This document shows positions 47,146 through 59,765 of a stretch of 64,000 bases of DNA, piece after piece. The DNA lies in the NCBI GenBank assembly GCA_015680685.1, contig MNCI01004872.1, positions 1,787,350 through 1,851,349 of the forward strand, written 5' to 3'. This DNA comes from Gnetum montanum. Taxonomy: Eukaryota; Streptophyta; Gnetopsida; Gnetales; Gnetaceae. Numbering within the stretch: position 1 is the stretch's first letter; the number at the start of each line of letters is the position of its first letter. The translations under genes and the position numbers were made by a program. The notes below the pieces were generated by a model that did not search any database, was not told where the DNA came from, and saw only the letters and a list, made by a program, of their open reading frames with translations.

Positions 47146-50100
47146 CAATCAATGAATAATTTAGTAATTTATTCATTTATTTCTTAATAAAAAGGTAATG
47201 AAGAGGTATATGCTTAAGTAAGAGTCTTGATATAGAGATATCCTTAAATGGTGTTTGCAAATAAGATTTCTCTAAATCTAATGTTGTTGCTAGGACTACG
47301 TGATTATTTAATGGATTCTCAAGTCCCAAGTTAATAAATACATCCAATTTAATTAAATACATTAAAAATTTTCTATTGTACATTTGTTTATAAAATGCGA
47401 CATGATTAATAGTTACTTTAGTAACAATTAGTGTTCTACATTTATGGAGATTATGCAATTATAGTTAAAGCATTGCATTATGCATGCATAGAAAATTCAA
47501 AACTACATTTAATGAGATTTTTATTAAATTGTTTACCTTTAACATAGTATCTTAACTTAATTATCAAATTCCATATCTTTTTAATATATCATGAATTGTC
47601 TATTCTATAGGTAATCAATGAGAAGCATACTATGAAAAGAGAAGATATACCACATGGTTTTGGTGAAAAATATTAATAATGAGCAAAGAAAATTCAAAGT
47701 ACATCACAAGCTTAACATTGAGTAGATATCATAAAAAAAATATGGAAAGCAAAAGCTTTTTGATGGTAGGACTATCTACTCAATTGTTCACAATTAAAGC
47801 TTTGAAAAAATAAGTGAAAAAAATCAATTGTTAGGAAGGAGGAAAACCCTAGTCTTAACAAAATTTACAACATTTTTCAACATCCATGCTTGAAATTGAA
47901 AAATCAAGGATGACAATTACAACCTCATAGTGCAATGTATTTATAATTTGTCAAAAATAAATTTTAAGGGTTACAATTAAAGGCATAGCTGTTAGAAAAT
48001 CCCATTTTGTTGGGACAAGGCTAGAATGATGATGATGAAGAATTAGAGGCATAATTGTGGGAGTTAAGTAGAATAATAGACTTGGCTTCATCACTCCAAA
48101 AAAAGTGGTAATCTTCAGCAACTAGGACAAACTACATCATAGTCATCATTGGGTGAATCCATGAAACAAAATCTAAAAAGATGGAATTTCCTAAGAGCTA
48201 TGTTGACAATCCATATGTAGTAATATGCATCACTAGCCCATTGTTGGGTAGAAATGGCTAGCAATGTAACAAATCTGTAAGATTTAAGTGCACTACATGG
48301 TGGGCTTTGATTATCTAAAAAGTTTATTTAAAAATTCATATTTTTAAAGTGAAAAAACAAAGTTTGATATATAGCATGTGAGTAATGAAGGAGAAAAATA
48401 TTATTAAGGTTTTGTTTTTTCAAAATTGAGAAACTAGTGTAACAGAGAGAATTGACAAATGAACTAAGAGTCATAATTAAGATTATTCAATGAAGGATTG
48501 AACCTTAATCTCCTAACCTTTGGTTATTATTGTTATTTTTGTGTGATACATTAATTCAATCTCCAAGCATGCCAACATATTATGTTGAAAATAAGTGAAA
48601 TAGATAGATCTACTAGTTCCTTTCGTAGCAACGAGTGAATGTACGACAATGTTAGGATCAACCAATAATATCAATGATTGAATATTCCAAAACATTTTAA
48701 AGAGATACTTGCATGTTGATTGTTTCTTGAACATAACTTAAAATGGTTCTACATGATTTGGCTATTGTGTCCTTGTATCTTAAAATCTAGACTATCCTTA
48801 TTGCTAGTTAGCTCAATTGGAGATTCATTCATTTATCAAAATATAAATTGCAAGTTTAGGCTATATGATTGAACCAATATTATTCATCTTGAGAAACATG
48901 AGTAACATGTGAAATGAGCAAAATAGATTGACAATGGTTCCTCCTTCAAATACCTTAAACATCTCCTTGTATTATCTCTACAATACTTTAAATTTTTTTA
49001 AAAAAGATCTTCAAAACTTTGAACACACACATACATAATAGTCTTTGTATTTTTTTTTAACAAGACAATAATCTTCACATCCTATATGCATACAAACTAC
49101 GTATAATAGCCTTTATATTTTTTTTGAACAAGACAATAATCTTCACATCCTATACGCATACAAACTAGAAGTAAGGTCCTGCACATTCTATACTCGTGAT
49201 AGAATTCAAAATCAAATTGGGTGTATCTTGGTGATTAACATAACATGTCATAGGTTCTTTCTGAATATGTTATGTTGAGACAAATACAAACTTAAACTCA
49301 TCCAACAGATTGTTAGGGTGTCCACAAACAAATAGACTCTATTGTAAGGATATTCCAACCTAAAAATAACTATAAATTCAAAACTAAATCACCGAAAAAA
49401 ATTCTAATTCTAAATTGATATATGTTGTAATTTTTTACAAAAATAAAATAAAAAAAAATTATTTGCTTTCTATCAAAGTTAAGGTTTGGGAAAAAAAATA
49501 TCATTTGATTTTTTCAATTAGAAAAATGAAGAATCAGAAAGTAAAACTGTTGGCAGACATCCCTTTTTTATTGAAGCAAAAAGAAAAGGTCTTTCTATAG
49601 TTTTTTATTTTAGAATAACAAGAAACCTTTATTCAATATTCTATTGAATTGGAAATAGATTTCATTTTCCTGAAGCTAGAAACTAGCAACAAGACTTCCG
49701 CTTTTTCTACAATTGTACAAATGTAACTCTATTTGGTTCTATATTTGTTTGCTATGTAGACAAACCATTTTTGGTTATTCCATTTCTAGTAAAATGTCAA
49801 AAGAAGAAAAGTTGAGCTTAAGAAATGATAGTATTGAATTCAATTGTTATATTAGAGTAACAATTTGCAAGATTGCAACAAATGTTTCAAGGCTTATGTC
49901 AATTAGGGGGAGTGAAAGATTGAGAAGAGGAAAATATATTTGTTATTGTGCAACTTTTGGTTTTTTATTTTCCTAAAATATTATCATGGAGTTGAGGGAA
50001 TTTTGTGATAATAGTTATTATTTAAAATAGCTAGACCTTCAATAGCTTTAAAATCCAATTTGATTGTCTTTTTTTGTTTCTTAGAGATGTTTTGCAGGTG

Positions 50101-50725
50101 AAGATTTTTCTGTTCATCTTCTTCATACTCTTCAATCCTGGTTTTGAATATATGTCCTGTTCTGCCAGTGTACAATACACTCCATATCCATCTAATCATT
50201 GAATGATTCATAATCTCTATTGTGTATTCTGATGGTGGGAATAGGTCTCCATTGTTTTGTGTTTGTATAAAATTCATGTTCCTATTATGTTTGTAATTCA
50301 CTCCCCGAAGTATAACTTAAAACAAAAAGTGCATGTAAACTTGTTTGAAAATGCTTGCAGATTTAGATCATAGCTTGCCAATACTATGCAAAACCTGGAT
50401 CAATTCTCCCCTAGTTTCTAACTAGTAGTACATCTATTTAACTATGAGATACAAATGCCACCGGTTCCCCAATGCTATTTTTCAAATAGTTAATGTTCAC
50501 ATTTCATGGAATAAAAGACACCTTAAATAAATGAAATTAATATAGAACGTTAAATCTCTTTGTTATTAACTATCTAAAAAGATAACTTTTTTAATATTAA
50601 AAATACTAGTTAATTTCCTTCAACAAATACCTAAAATTTTTTAATATAGCACTTATTTGAATATAATTTTGTTCTATCAAAAAGGTAATTCTTTTATGTT
50701 AGACATAGTCTATAAAAAAGCATAC
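47146..50725. other. AT-rich stretch without recognised genes
   Basis: Several medium reading frames occur (for example minus 47177-47458 and minus 49984-50301, the latter Lys/Glu-rich), but none resembles a known family and the base composition gives no support. A 49-base direct repeat, TTTTTTT(A/G)AACAAGACAATAATCTTCACATCCTATA, occurs at about 49050 and 49118. The stretch may include intron sequence of the polymerase pseudogene to the right. Confidence 0.35.
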
Positions 50726-53700
50726 CTTAGTAGCAATAGACTAAAAAATCATTCCAATAGTCAATCTAGAAGGAAAACCATATGGATTACATATAATGTC
50801 TAGATGCATTCTTATAATTGCTGAAAATGGCTTGTCAATATTAGGTCATACTTGTAAACAAAGGCCTTTTTGTCCATGTTGACAACTAAACTTGTCTGTA
50901 ATTTGAGGATTTTGACCATGATGAACTCGTATACTAACATATAGAGTTTTTTGAAAAACATAAGCATTAACATCATTAATCAATTCATCAAAATTTGTGG
51001 AACTAAAAGGTAATGATAAGAAAACAAATTTTTTTACACTAGAAGGTAACAATTTGTATAGTCAACTAAATGATATTTTTGAAATTGTCAACTAGCCATT
51101 AACATTTTGTCTTGGAAAAACCAATTGCAAGTGTTGATAAATCTAGTATGATTTGAAGCATCATTGAAAAAATATCATAATTACTTTTTCACATCATTAA
51201 GCATGTATAATGTTTTAAGAATGACCAACCCAATCCAATTTTGAATCAACATAGGCATTGCTCAACATTAACTGTAGTCTACATGATTAATTGTAAATTT
51301 CTTAATCTCTTAATGCATGTACTTAGGCTGATATGTAAAATGTAAAGAAAATACACTAATTAAGCAATATCCTTAGTTTTTTGAATAAACTCAACCAAAT
51401 TTGAAGGACCATCACCTAGAGGCTCAATACTCATCCCACTAATGCAAATCCTGGAAGGGTCATTGAATGAGCAAAAGCCTAACCTCGTTTTGAGTGGTTG
51501 TGCCCAGACTCAAACCAAGGTTTTACAACTTGAGAAACAAGCACCTTAGCATCACTCTACATTATGGTCCTAAAACTAAACCAAATCTATCTTTTAAAAA
51601 TACATATATTATAAAACCTACCTTTTTTAATTTATAAATTTCAAGTTTATAGATGCAATTTACATTGCCATTTTAACAAGCCAATTTTTATATTTTTCCT
51701 TAATTGTAACCTTTTTCTAAGTTAAATTGAGCACTAATATAGTACCTTCTGCATTGGATCCTTCATTTTTGTGCCTATGGCAGTGACATAGTCAACAATA
51801 CTGGCCTCTTCTCCTTTGAGATTATGCAACATACTTGTTGAAGTTATAGTATCAATGATATAACAATAAGCTTCTCCACTTACAATACTTTGAAAAAAAT
51901 TGAAAATTAACTTGTAAGTGACAATAATTTATGTAGCCAGTTTACCCATAGGATACCATAAATGTAATGCCACATGCATAACCTTCCCAACATATGGAAG
52001 TCCATCTGTATCAATTAAATGGATATAATAGGCATCTTTCTAAGATCTCCCAAAAATTTTCATAGTGCTATGTTTTCTATTTTTTGTTTCTATCAAATCA
52101 ATAGTGTGTCTGCAAATTCAATCACATAAGTTTAGATTAAATAATTACTAATATAATAAGGCAATACTGATATTCAAAACTGTGAATAACAGGAAATGAA
52201 ATCATGTCTTTTCCATTATAATGGTATTTTTTTCCTTTGCTTGTGATGCAAATTCTTCCTTGCATTGTGCATGATATCTATCTATCTAAGCTTTACAAGA
52301 TTTAGAAACACAAAAAGTGTCCAAACAAGCTTGCAGATACGTATTTTAAACAAACATGAAAGCATGCTTCAAAAACTGAAGATTAGTGTGGTAAACAAGA
52401 ATAACACATATTTTAATGCACTTTATGCACATTAAAATGAAACAACATTGGATGGCAAAAAATAAAATTATGCCACTATATAAAAAAATGAATTTAATTA
52501 AGGAAAATCCAAAGCCATGAAGTAAAGAGATATGCCTTGCTAAACATGTTACTTCACAAAGTTGCAGCCAAAGGTGTTATTATTATTATTCTCTTTAATT
52601 GTTAAAAAATTCAATATTTTCCCTAAAATTTTGCAAAAATTATGAAAATATTTTTTTGTATATTCTAGATGAAATTTTTTCTAGGAAAATTGAGCTAGTT
52701 ATCTCAGCAGCAAGTTCAAATAGTTATCAATTAGTCAACCATCAATCCAACAATTAAAAATATCTTAAAATGCCTAATTTTTTACATTTTTTTGGTCTTG
52801 TAAGTAGTGCCGATGTATGGTCTTTTAGACATAAGAGTTCAATTCCAAAAAAATAATGCATAGAAGGCAACTCAATTTTCTAGTCATGCCATTGTAGCCA
52901 TAGTTTTAAACTTCCTAACTAGCAAGGTTTTCTTTGTTAATGTTCATCCTTGACATAAAAAGGATATTTTCTCAATGTACACATGCCATCCTTGTAATAG
53001 GTCATGCTACTATTCTCTAATAAGTTCCAATTTTTTCAAATGTATCCAAGGGCACTCATATGCTTAGAATTAGATAATGATTGATTTCATTGCTAGCTAT
53101 GCAACATCATAAAAGTGTTTTGTATTATTTTCAGAGCTGAGTTTCAACAACCATTTGGAAAAATTTTCTTCAAAGAATGTTTCATAACAAGCCAACTCTA
53201 GATTTCATGCATCATGGCTTAGCATTTAGTAAAAAGCTAAGGGAAACTCATCCTTCCTAAGCCACCTCAAATTTTTAGCACATTTTAAGGTTTTTACGCT
53301 ACTTGGTTTTGTTTCTTGTATATTTGCAATTTGTCTATGTTGCCAATGAATCTTTTCAAGGTACCTTAAAGCACCCACCATCTTTGACATTGAAGGCTAA
53401 TTATGTTCATCTACAAAGATTTTAACATGTAAATTTTCATTTTAAGTATTAAAAATGAGTGACATATTTTGCAATATGATCTTGAGTAGCAAGATTTAAA
53501 AACATAATTAGAAAGAACAAAGTGATTTCTTAAAAATCAGAAAGAGCGTAAGAAAGTAATTATGTTTTTCGTATTGCTAATAACACAAGTAATATGCACT
53601 ATTCACTATAAATGTTTACATGGTTAAAATATTCAGAAATTAATGATATGAGATATCTTTTAAGTTATAGAAAAAGGAAGTACTCCTAAATTTAAAAACT

Positions 53701-54300
53701 AATATGAAATATCTTCAGTAATGATGAACAAATAAGTTAAGACATACTTGATAAATCTGGCCATGACAAAAATCATGTTCTATTGAAGATTTGTTCAGGA
53801 TCATAGCATCCTCCATATTATATCTAAAATCATAATAAATGATAAAATATTTGTTAAAAGCAAATATTTTATTGGAAAAAAAATCATTGCACAAATTATC
53901 ATTTCAATTATAATAATTTACCATGTATAAGAAATAACAATAACAACTTCATTTGTGCTTGAAGAATATTCATCAATATGATATTTCCTATATCCACATG
54001 TATGAGTAATAGGTGTTTGGAGTTATGAAAATAGTAATGATAAAAATTTATTGCTAAATTACCACATCAATAAATTCACCTTAGGCAAACATCAATTAAA
54101 TTTTAAAAGTGTAAAATGATGTCTAAGAATTTTAAAAATATAGCCAAGTAAACATGAGAATTGGGCATTTAATCCTCACTTGTAGATCATAAATCTTGTG
54201 GTCACTACAGTATTGAATTGACTAGGCTGGAAAACCCATTGTTTGCTTTACAATATGTAATATGAAATACAAATATTTCTTTAACTCATTCACAGCTATG
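50726..54300 (-). pseudogene. NRPA2: RNA polymerase I second-largest subunit pseudogene, intron-bearing, truncated
   Basis: Five exon-sized fragments on the minus strand follow the order of the C-terminal half of RPA2/Rpa135, the subunit that helps form the active site of the nucleolar rRNA polymerase: about 54180-54290 (V-K-Q-T-M-G-F-P), 53748-53822 (N-M-E-D-A-M-I-L-N-K-S-S), 51983-52039 (D-T-D-G-L-P-Y-V-G-K), 51746-51887 (A-Y-C-Y-I, V-D-Y-V-T), and about 50726-50955 (D-K-F-S-C-Q-H-G-Q-K-G, N-P-Y-G-F-P-S-R-L-T-I). Most keep splice sites. Stops replace Trp in the Q-L-W-P block, Glu in the M-L-L-E-S block and Gln in the first fragment, and one base is missing in the second. The introns show it arose from a DNA copy, not a processed mRNA. 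The 5' end is cut by the LTR at 54425. Confidence 0.85.
51417..51568 (-). repeat. SINE-like repeat, copy 2, in a pseudogene intron
   Basis: Partner of 46993-47145. The minus strand has GGTTTGAGTCT, close to the B-box consensus. It lies in the intron between the last two polymerase fragments. Confidence 0.55.
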
Positions 54301-54424
54301 CCTTAGCCTTGATCAGATTCTCCCCATATGCCCAAGGGGAACTCTAGGTTGTAGTTGCCTATTTTCGTAACTTGTATGATCAGAATAAGAGGGTTAATTA
54401 TAAACTATTGAAATGTATTAATGA

Positions 54425-54805
54425 GCAAAAGAGTACCCCCTATGCCCAATGATATGAATTACAAGTGTTTATGCATAATCTAGTTGAAGTTCATGGATAG
54501 AACTAGTTTGGCATCTAGATTGTTAAGCATTGATCATAGGACACTATCTTCCCACTTGGACTAGTGATAGCTTTATCATGTATAGTTTAGTCCAAAGTGA
54601 GACATATGATTGTTTATGTTGTTGCAACCTTAAGATAATCTTAATAACAATAGAGAAATTAATTATTCAATCTAATTAACAACAATAATATAAATCCTAA
54701 ACTAGCCTAAGGTTGATGAGTGTCCAATCCCAGCTTACTGTACATGTCCTAAACTCACGTATTCACTACTAGGATTACCAAATGTTATGCTACTAGGAAA
54801 CTAAT
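54425..54805 (-). repeat. LTR fragment related to the copia LTR at 20980
   Basis: Matches the reverse complement of about 20570-20980 along its length (ACCCCCTATGCCCAA, GCATTGATCATAGG, AGCTTTATCAT, CTACTAGGATTACCAA). It also shares its first ~80 bases and the TACTAGG motif with the gypsy LTRs. No primer site lies on its left. It truncates the polymerase pseudogene. Confidence 0.75.
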
Positions 54806-56500
54806 AGGCGAAGCTAAAAGTTGGTATAGATTTTTGGAACTAGATTCAATCCACCAGTGGCCCACAATGCTAGAGTTCTTTAATGAAAAATACCAAACCT
54901 ATGTGAGAGTGTCCAACCTGAGAAAAAAAATCCAAGGATGAAAGTAAGAAAAACATGAATCCTTGGATGTGGCCTTGGATAGATACGATTTGCTACTACA
55001 TAGATGTTTAGGCCATGATTTCTCTCAAAACAAGTAGCTTTTCCACATCATATATGGGCTTCATAATCAAATGAAGGAGACTCTTTGGTTATCCAAATTA
55101 AAAGCCTATAAGATACAAAGGCTAGTTGAGTAGCTGGAAAAAGAAAAATAAGAGCTATGTAAACAAGAGAATGTAGGGGAATACAATTAGAATCCAACTC
55201 TTCACAAGAAGGGGGTCCATATTTATGATGAGGAAAAAGAGGCAGCTCTTGATGAGGTGATGTCACAACAAACCTTGCCAATACAAAATTCTATTACTAA
55301 ACTTGAAGCAAGGATAGATAAGATGTGAGAATTGATAAATGAAAACGTTACAACCTACTTGAAAACCATAGAGGATTAAGTGACCAAAACAAGAAGAGGA
55401 AAAAGACCAAAGCAATATGCAGGAACACTTATCGGAAAAAAGGAAAGTAATTGTAGTAGAAGAGGCTATAGACTCAACCACATAAGAGGATGATCATCCA
55501 AAGGGCTATTGCCCACTTATGTTGCATCTACAAGAGTATGGGGTTTTTGTTTTGAATTCCAAGTTTGTACAAAAGCAAATGCCTAGAAAAATACCTTACT
55601 TAAAAGGTAATTATAGGAAATCCTATAACCAACCATACTATCCAGTGGGACTTCTTATTAGCCTCAAAACTACTATTAACTATAGTGGAAAAGCCCATAG
55701 TTGTGGCAGAGGCCATCAACAAACCAGTAATACCCTTATTACCAACTGGACCCATATGGATACTATGTTCAACAACCTATTTCTCCAAATGGCTCTACTT
55801 CCTCTATCTCAAATCAGTACTACCACTCTCTCAAATATCATCAACTCGTAACATCTCTTGTGGGATTGCCATTTGGTATCTCTTATCCTCTATCACATCC
55901 TCAATATTCTCATACTTTTCTCCAACATATGTCACCACCACCAACACAAGAAGGATTGGCACCACAACCTTAATAGAAGAATGCCACTTGTGCTATGAAC
56001 ATACAAACAAATGATAATGTTGGTAGATTTCATTAAAAGTCACAAAAATGTCCTTTCTTTAGGACAGTTTCCACATAGGTGAACAAAACTTGTAGACCTA
56101 CTAGCTCATCAAAACCAGTGCAAGGCTGATCTGGTGCAATACCATTTCTCACAAAAACAATGTCTCCTAATCATATGCAAAAGCCAATAACTATCTTCAC
56201 TCCAACACAAGATGTAAAAGATGAACCTATCATCATGGAGAGATAGGAAATTCCATGTATTACTAATAATAATAATGGATGTGGTTGTCTACTAAAACTT
56301 CAAAGTATTAATATGATTCCTATACCAACCCATAACAAAGTTAAAGAACAAGTGTGTGTGCAAAACCAAGTCCACATAGGAGCCACTAAATTATAAAGAC
56401 ACCTCATGGCTTGAAAATGAGAATGCAAAACCATTCTAAAAATGCATGGAAAACTCCAACCCACTTATTAGATCTTGTTTTTCCTATAAGCTTAGTGTTG
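54806..56500 (+). pseudogene. Gypsy gag remnant, same lineage as 8453-18412
   Basis: At about 55695-55790 the plus strand encodes D-P-Y-G-Y-Y-V-Q-Q-P-I-S-P-N-G-S-T-S, matching D-P-Y-G-Y-Y-V-Q-Q-Q-I-S-P-x-x-S-T-S of the gypsy gag at about 15280-15330. The surroundings (54850-56500) are broken frames. Its orientation is opposite to the neighbouring LTR at 54425, so they belong to different insertions or to a rearranged one. Confidence 0.6.
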
Positions 56501-57064
56501 GCACATTTGGCCATTTCATGGAACAGTTGGATTATCATATTCCAAATTAGAATAGCGAATGTTTGAGAATTTAAAAGTAAACATATAGCTTAAAAGTTAT
56601 GGGATGATGAGTATGTTAGTATAACCTCATTACAGTTGGCAGGGATTCCAGATCTGTGTAATAAAGAGAATACAGATGTTCTGGATTGCCAAAAAATAAA
56701 TAAATAAATTTTTTTCATGTTGCATAGCAGAGGGCATGTTTGATTGCCATAGATTCAAGTAAGTGGGGAGGAGCATCATAGTTAAATGTTTTTTTGATTA
56801 TTGCAGAATTTGGACACGTGAGTTTTGGATTCTTCTGGTCCATTTGAATAATTTGGGCATCCAGAATCTGTTGGCGTTAGGGCTGCGGCTGAGCTGTGAA
56901 GAACATCGCACTAACAAACAATGTTGGTGTAATCTGTTTATCTGGAGTTCAAACCCTTGAGGGATGTTAGGAAGATCCTCAATCAATTTTATCTATAGCC
57001 ACATCAGAGGATATGGTTGATTTGTCATGAAAAGAAAAATTATCAGAACTTTGGCATTCACAAC
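56501..57064. other. Unassigned stretch before the HSP70 fragment
   Basis: An open stretch at 56763-56960 is somewhat richer in G+C than its surroundings and might be a captured fragment, but no family was recognised. Confidence 0.35.
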
Positions 57065-57340
57065 ATGCTCACCAAGATGAAGCAAATCGCGGAGGCATAC
57101 TCAGGAACCACCGTTTGACACGCCATCATCATGGTGCCCGCATACTTCAACAACTCATAGCTCCAGGCCAGCAAAGACGCTGACACTGTCACTAGCCTCA
57201 ATGTCATGCATATCATCAACGAACTAACAGCAGTGGCAATCGCGTACGGGCTGGGCAAGAAGACCTCAGGCCAATCCAAGGTAGAGCGCAACGTGCTCAT
57301 CTTTGACCTCAGTGGTGGCACCTTCGACGTCTCCATTCTA
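57065..57340 (+). pseudogene. HSP70 ATPase-domain fragment
   Basis: About 92 codons in one frame match cytosolic HSP70 between M-L-x-K-M-K-x-I-A-E-A-Y and [29 protein letters not shown] and [13 protein letters not shown] are all present. HSP70 is an ATP-driven chaperone; this is only part of its nucleotide-binding domain. Two in-frame stops (TGA after G-T-T-V, TAG in N-N-S-x-L-Q) and a Gly-to-Ser change in the D-L-G-G-G phosphate loop make it dead. It is richer in G+C than its surroundings and joins the aminoacylase fragment directly. Confidence 0.92.
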
Positions 57341-57342
57341 AG

Positions 57343-57795
57343 GCAGAGGTAGGCTTTGACATTCGTGTGCCACCTACGGTTTGTTCAAGATCATTGGAAA
57401 GATGGATTTTAGAAGAATGGGCACCTGCTTCATGCAATATGACATTTGAGTTTGTACAGAAAGTACCTGCATTGAACAGGCTTGGGCTTCTACCTGTGAC
57501 AGTAGCTAATGATTCAAATCCCTAGTGGACGTTGCTTGAAAGGTCTGTATTAAATGCTGGAGGAAAACTTCACAAAGCAGAAATTTTACCAGGTACCATA
57601 GATGCACGCTATGTACGGGAGGTTGGAATCCCAGCACTTGGATTCTCACCAATGGCAAATACCCCAGTTTTAATTCATGATTACAACGAGTTTATAAATG
57701 AAGCCGAGTATGCTAAGGGAGTGAAAATATACGAAGCGATAATTGAGTCCTATACATCCTACTCTGAACTTGAGGAAGTCCACTTGGAATTGTGA
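57343..57795 (+). pseudogene. Aminoacylase-1 C-terminal fragment
   Basis: One frame from about 57343 to the TGA at 57793-57795, about 150 codons, matches the C-terminal half of plant aminoacylase-1 (peptidase M20 family, which deacylates N-acyl amino acids): G-F-D-I-R-V-P-P-T, E-E-W-A-P-A-S, L-N-A-G-G-K-L, D-A-R-Y-V-R, G-F-S-P-M-A-N-T-P and N-E-F-I-N-E-A-E-Y. One stop (TGG to TAG in the N-P-W-W-T block) breaks it. No intron is seen. The start of homology follows CTAAGGCAG, which could be a leftover splice acceptor. Confidence 0.93.
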
Positions 57796-58145
57796 AGCGA
57801 TGATCAATTTGCTCTACTCAAGGATATAAAACACCTTGCAAAATTTCTATTATAGTTATCAAAAATTGAAGAGCATTTGTGAGAAGCGAAGGTTACAACA
57901 GTTGCATATTTTTACGGAACACATGGCAACATTACTGAACGCGGTGGTAGAGCCTTCTTTCGTGGTGGCAGTTGATAATGATTTTAGCAGGGCGGGATAA
58001 TTTGGAACCATTTACCGACAGTTCCAGGATTGGCGCCTTCACATTCGGACCTCAAATTTTGAGCCATCGCCGGATTTAAATTTCTATTTCCAGGGGTGCA
58101 AGAGCAGATAAATTATTTTTATAAATTAGCTACCGCTACCATCAA
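57796..58145 (+). other. Sequence after the aminoacylase stop
   Basis: Follows the stop codon and ends at the LTR-like unit. It may be the captured 3' untranslated region of the aminoacylase gene; nothing else is recognised. Confidence 0.35.
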
Positions 58146-59458
58146 TGTCCACACCCCAAGGTGGATATTATATTATATTTTTACCATCACTTTGTTCAAA
58201 AAATTACTAGGGCTTAATGACATTAAGTGTTTAAAATTCTAAATAAAATAATTAATTAAAATAAATTGGATATTTTGGACTTATTTTAATTAAATAAATA
58301 AATAAATTATTATAGGCTATTACTTACAAAGGCAATATTTACACATGCCAATGTTAGCATGATTTTCTCCTAACTTTCTAACTTCCTAACTTCCTAAGTT
58401 ATAACTTACCTAATTTGTTGGGCAAGTTAACTTCCTTACTTGGGAGAGAAGTTAGCTAAGATATTTTAGAATGTAACTACCTTTGAACCCTATAAAAAGG
58501 CTTCAGGAGTTAGAAGGAAAAAAGGGGGGGAGGACTTGGAAGAAGACATTGATACCACACTTGGGGAATACTTGGGCTCTCACTTGGAGACACACTTTGG
58601 GTCTTGGGAAGAGCATTTGTAAAGAAGAAAGTGTGAAAGATTGCTTGTAATATGACTTGCTAAAGAAAGGATTTCAGCCTCTTTGTCATGGTCCTGTGAG
58701 TTATGCTTTTTATTTTTTATTTTGTTTAAATATTCTAGCTAGTGGTTTAGAGAGTATCATCCTTGGCAAGTAATTTTGGGATTTTTAGATCACTCTTATT
58801 GTTTTTGTTGTATAATTGAAAATTTCTATTAAAATTTTGCCATAGAAGCGCTTGTGTTTGAAAGCCTTAAGAGCATTTTAGTAGTGAATTTTATTATTGT
58901 GCAACGTATAAGAATCGCTATTGGGATTTTTGTAAGAGAGCCTCTGGTTGTAGTCAAGCTGTTGAATGATTCAATAGTTAAGAGGGTTCAGAAAATCTTT
59001 GGTATTTTGATGGGACCAGAATAGCTTCTTTTTATCTTTAAAGTGAATCTCCGTGGTATTTCAATCAGAAATTGTCAGGTATTTTGAAGGTTATGTTGAA
59101 TGCAATTGTTGACGTCCATTATCTAGCCAAAATGGAGTCTCGTACGTGATAGTTTACGTAGCAATTTTTGGTAGCATAGTAGGATTGTCTTGAAGAAATT
59201 GCTTATTTGAGCCTTGGAAGTTTGAACAATTCGTAGATATTGAATTTGGGATAGCTTTATTGCGAAGTGTTTACTCATATCATTTTATCTTGTTTAAACA
59301 TTTGAGGTCTACACAAATCTGCTTTCTTTTCTGTCTATTTCCATTGAATCTTGCTCTATTTCTAGTTTTCTTGTGGAACTATCTCTTTCTCTGGGGAAAA
59401 TTAGAAGTAGATTCACGGAGTTGTGCTCAAATTTTTTTGCAAAATTTTATTTTTTACA
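58146..59458 (+). repeat. Putative LTR, 1.3 kb
   Basis: TGTCCACACC at the left and TTTTTTACA at the right give TG...CA ends. A TATA box TATAAAAA lies at 58491-58498, followed by a purine-rich start region. Much of the part downstream of the TATA box aligns with 2985-3480. A decayed match to the tRNA-Met primer site (AGGTATTATAAGG) follows the right end. No second LTR is in the window. Confidence 0.6.
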
Positions 59459-59765
59459 AGTAGGTATTATAAGGATTGTGTAGACTAGGTAATTAAACAA
59501 AATAGAAACTATCAACAACTCATAGTACTTGGCAAAGTTGGCTGAATCTCTTTAAGATAAGTCATTCGTAGTTTACACACAACGCAATCATTTCATTTTT
59601 CACAACCGCACGCCGCAACAGCACACACACATACTCACATTAACTACTGAGTCTATTTGGAGGTATCTGGGCCTCGGTGTTGCCAGAGACCAGCAAGCAC
59701 CTAAACCCTATTCGAGGACACTCGTTGGTAGTCGCATCCCAAACGGTCGCCAACATTTAGTCATG
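59459..59765 (+). repeat. Internal sequence next to the putative LTR
   Basis: The GAGTCTATTTGGAGGTATCTGG block and the following ACCAGCAAGCACCTAAA block (about 59646-59706) match 3680-3740, so the two copies share sequence beyond the LTR. Confidence 0.55.

Noticed and set aside
49984-50301. Minus-strand frame of 105 codons as a gene
   Set aside because: Lys/Glu-rich composition, no recognised motif and no supporting splice or promoter signals.
50846-51052. Functional polymerase exon
   Set aside because: In-frame stops at conserved Trp and Glu codons and a frameshift in another exon show it is dead.
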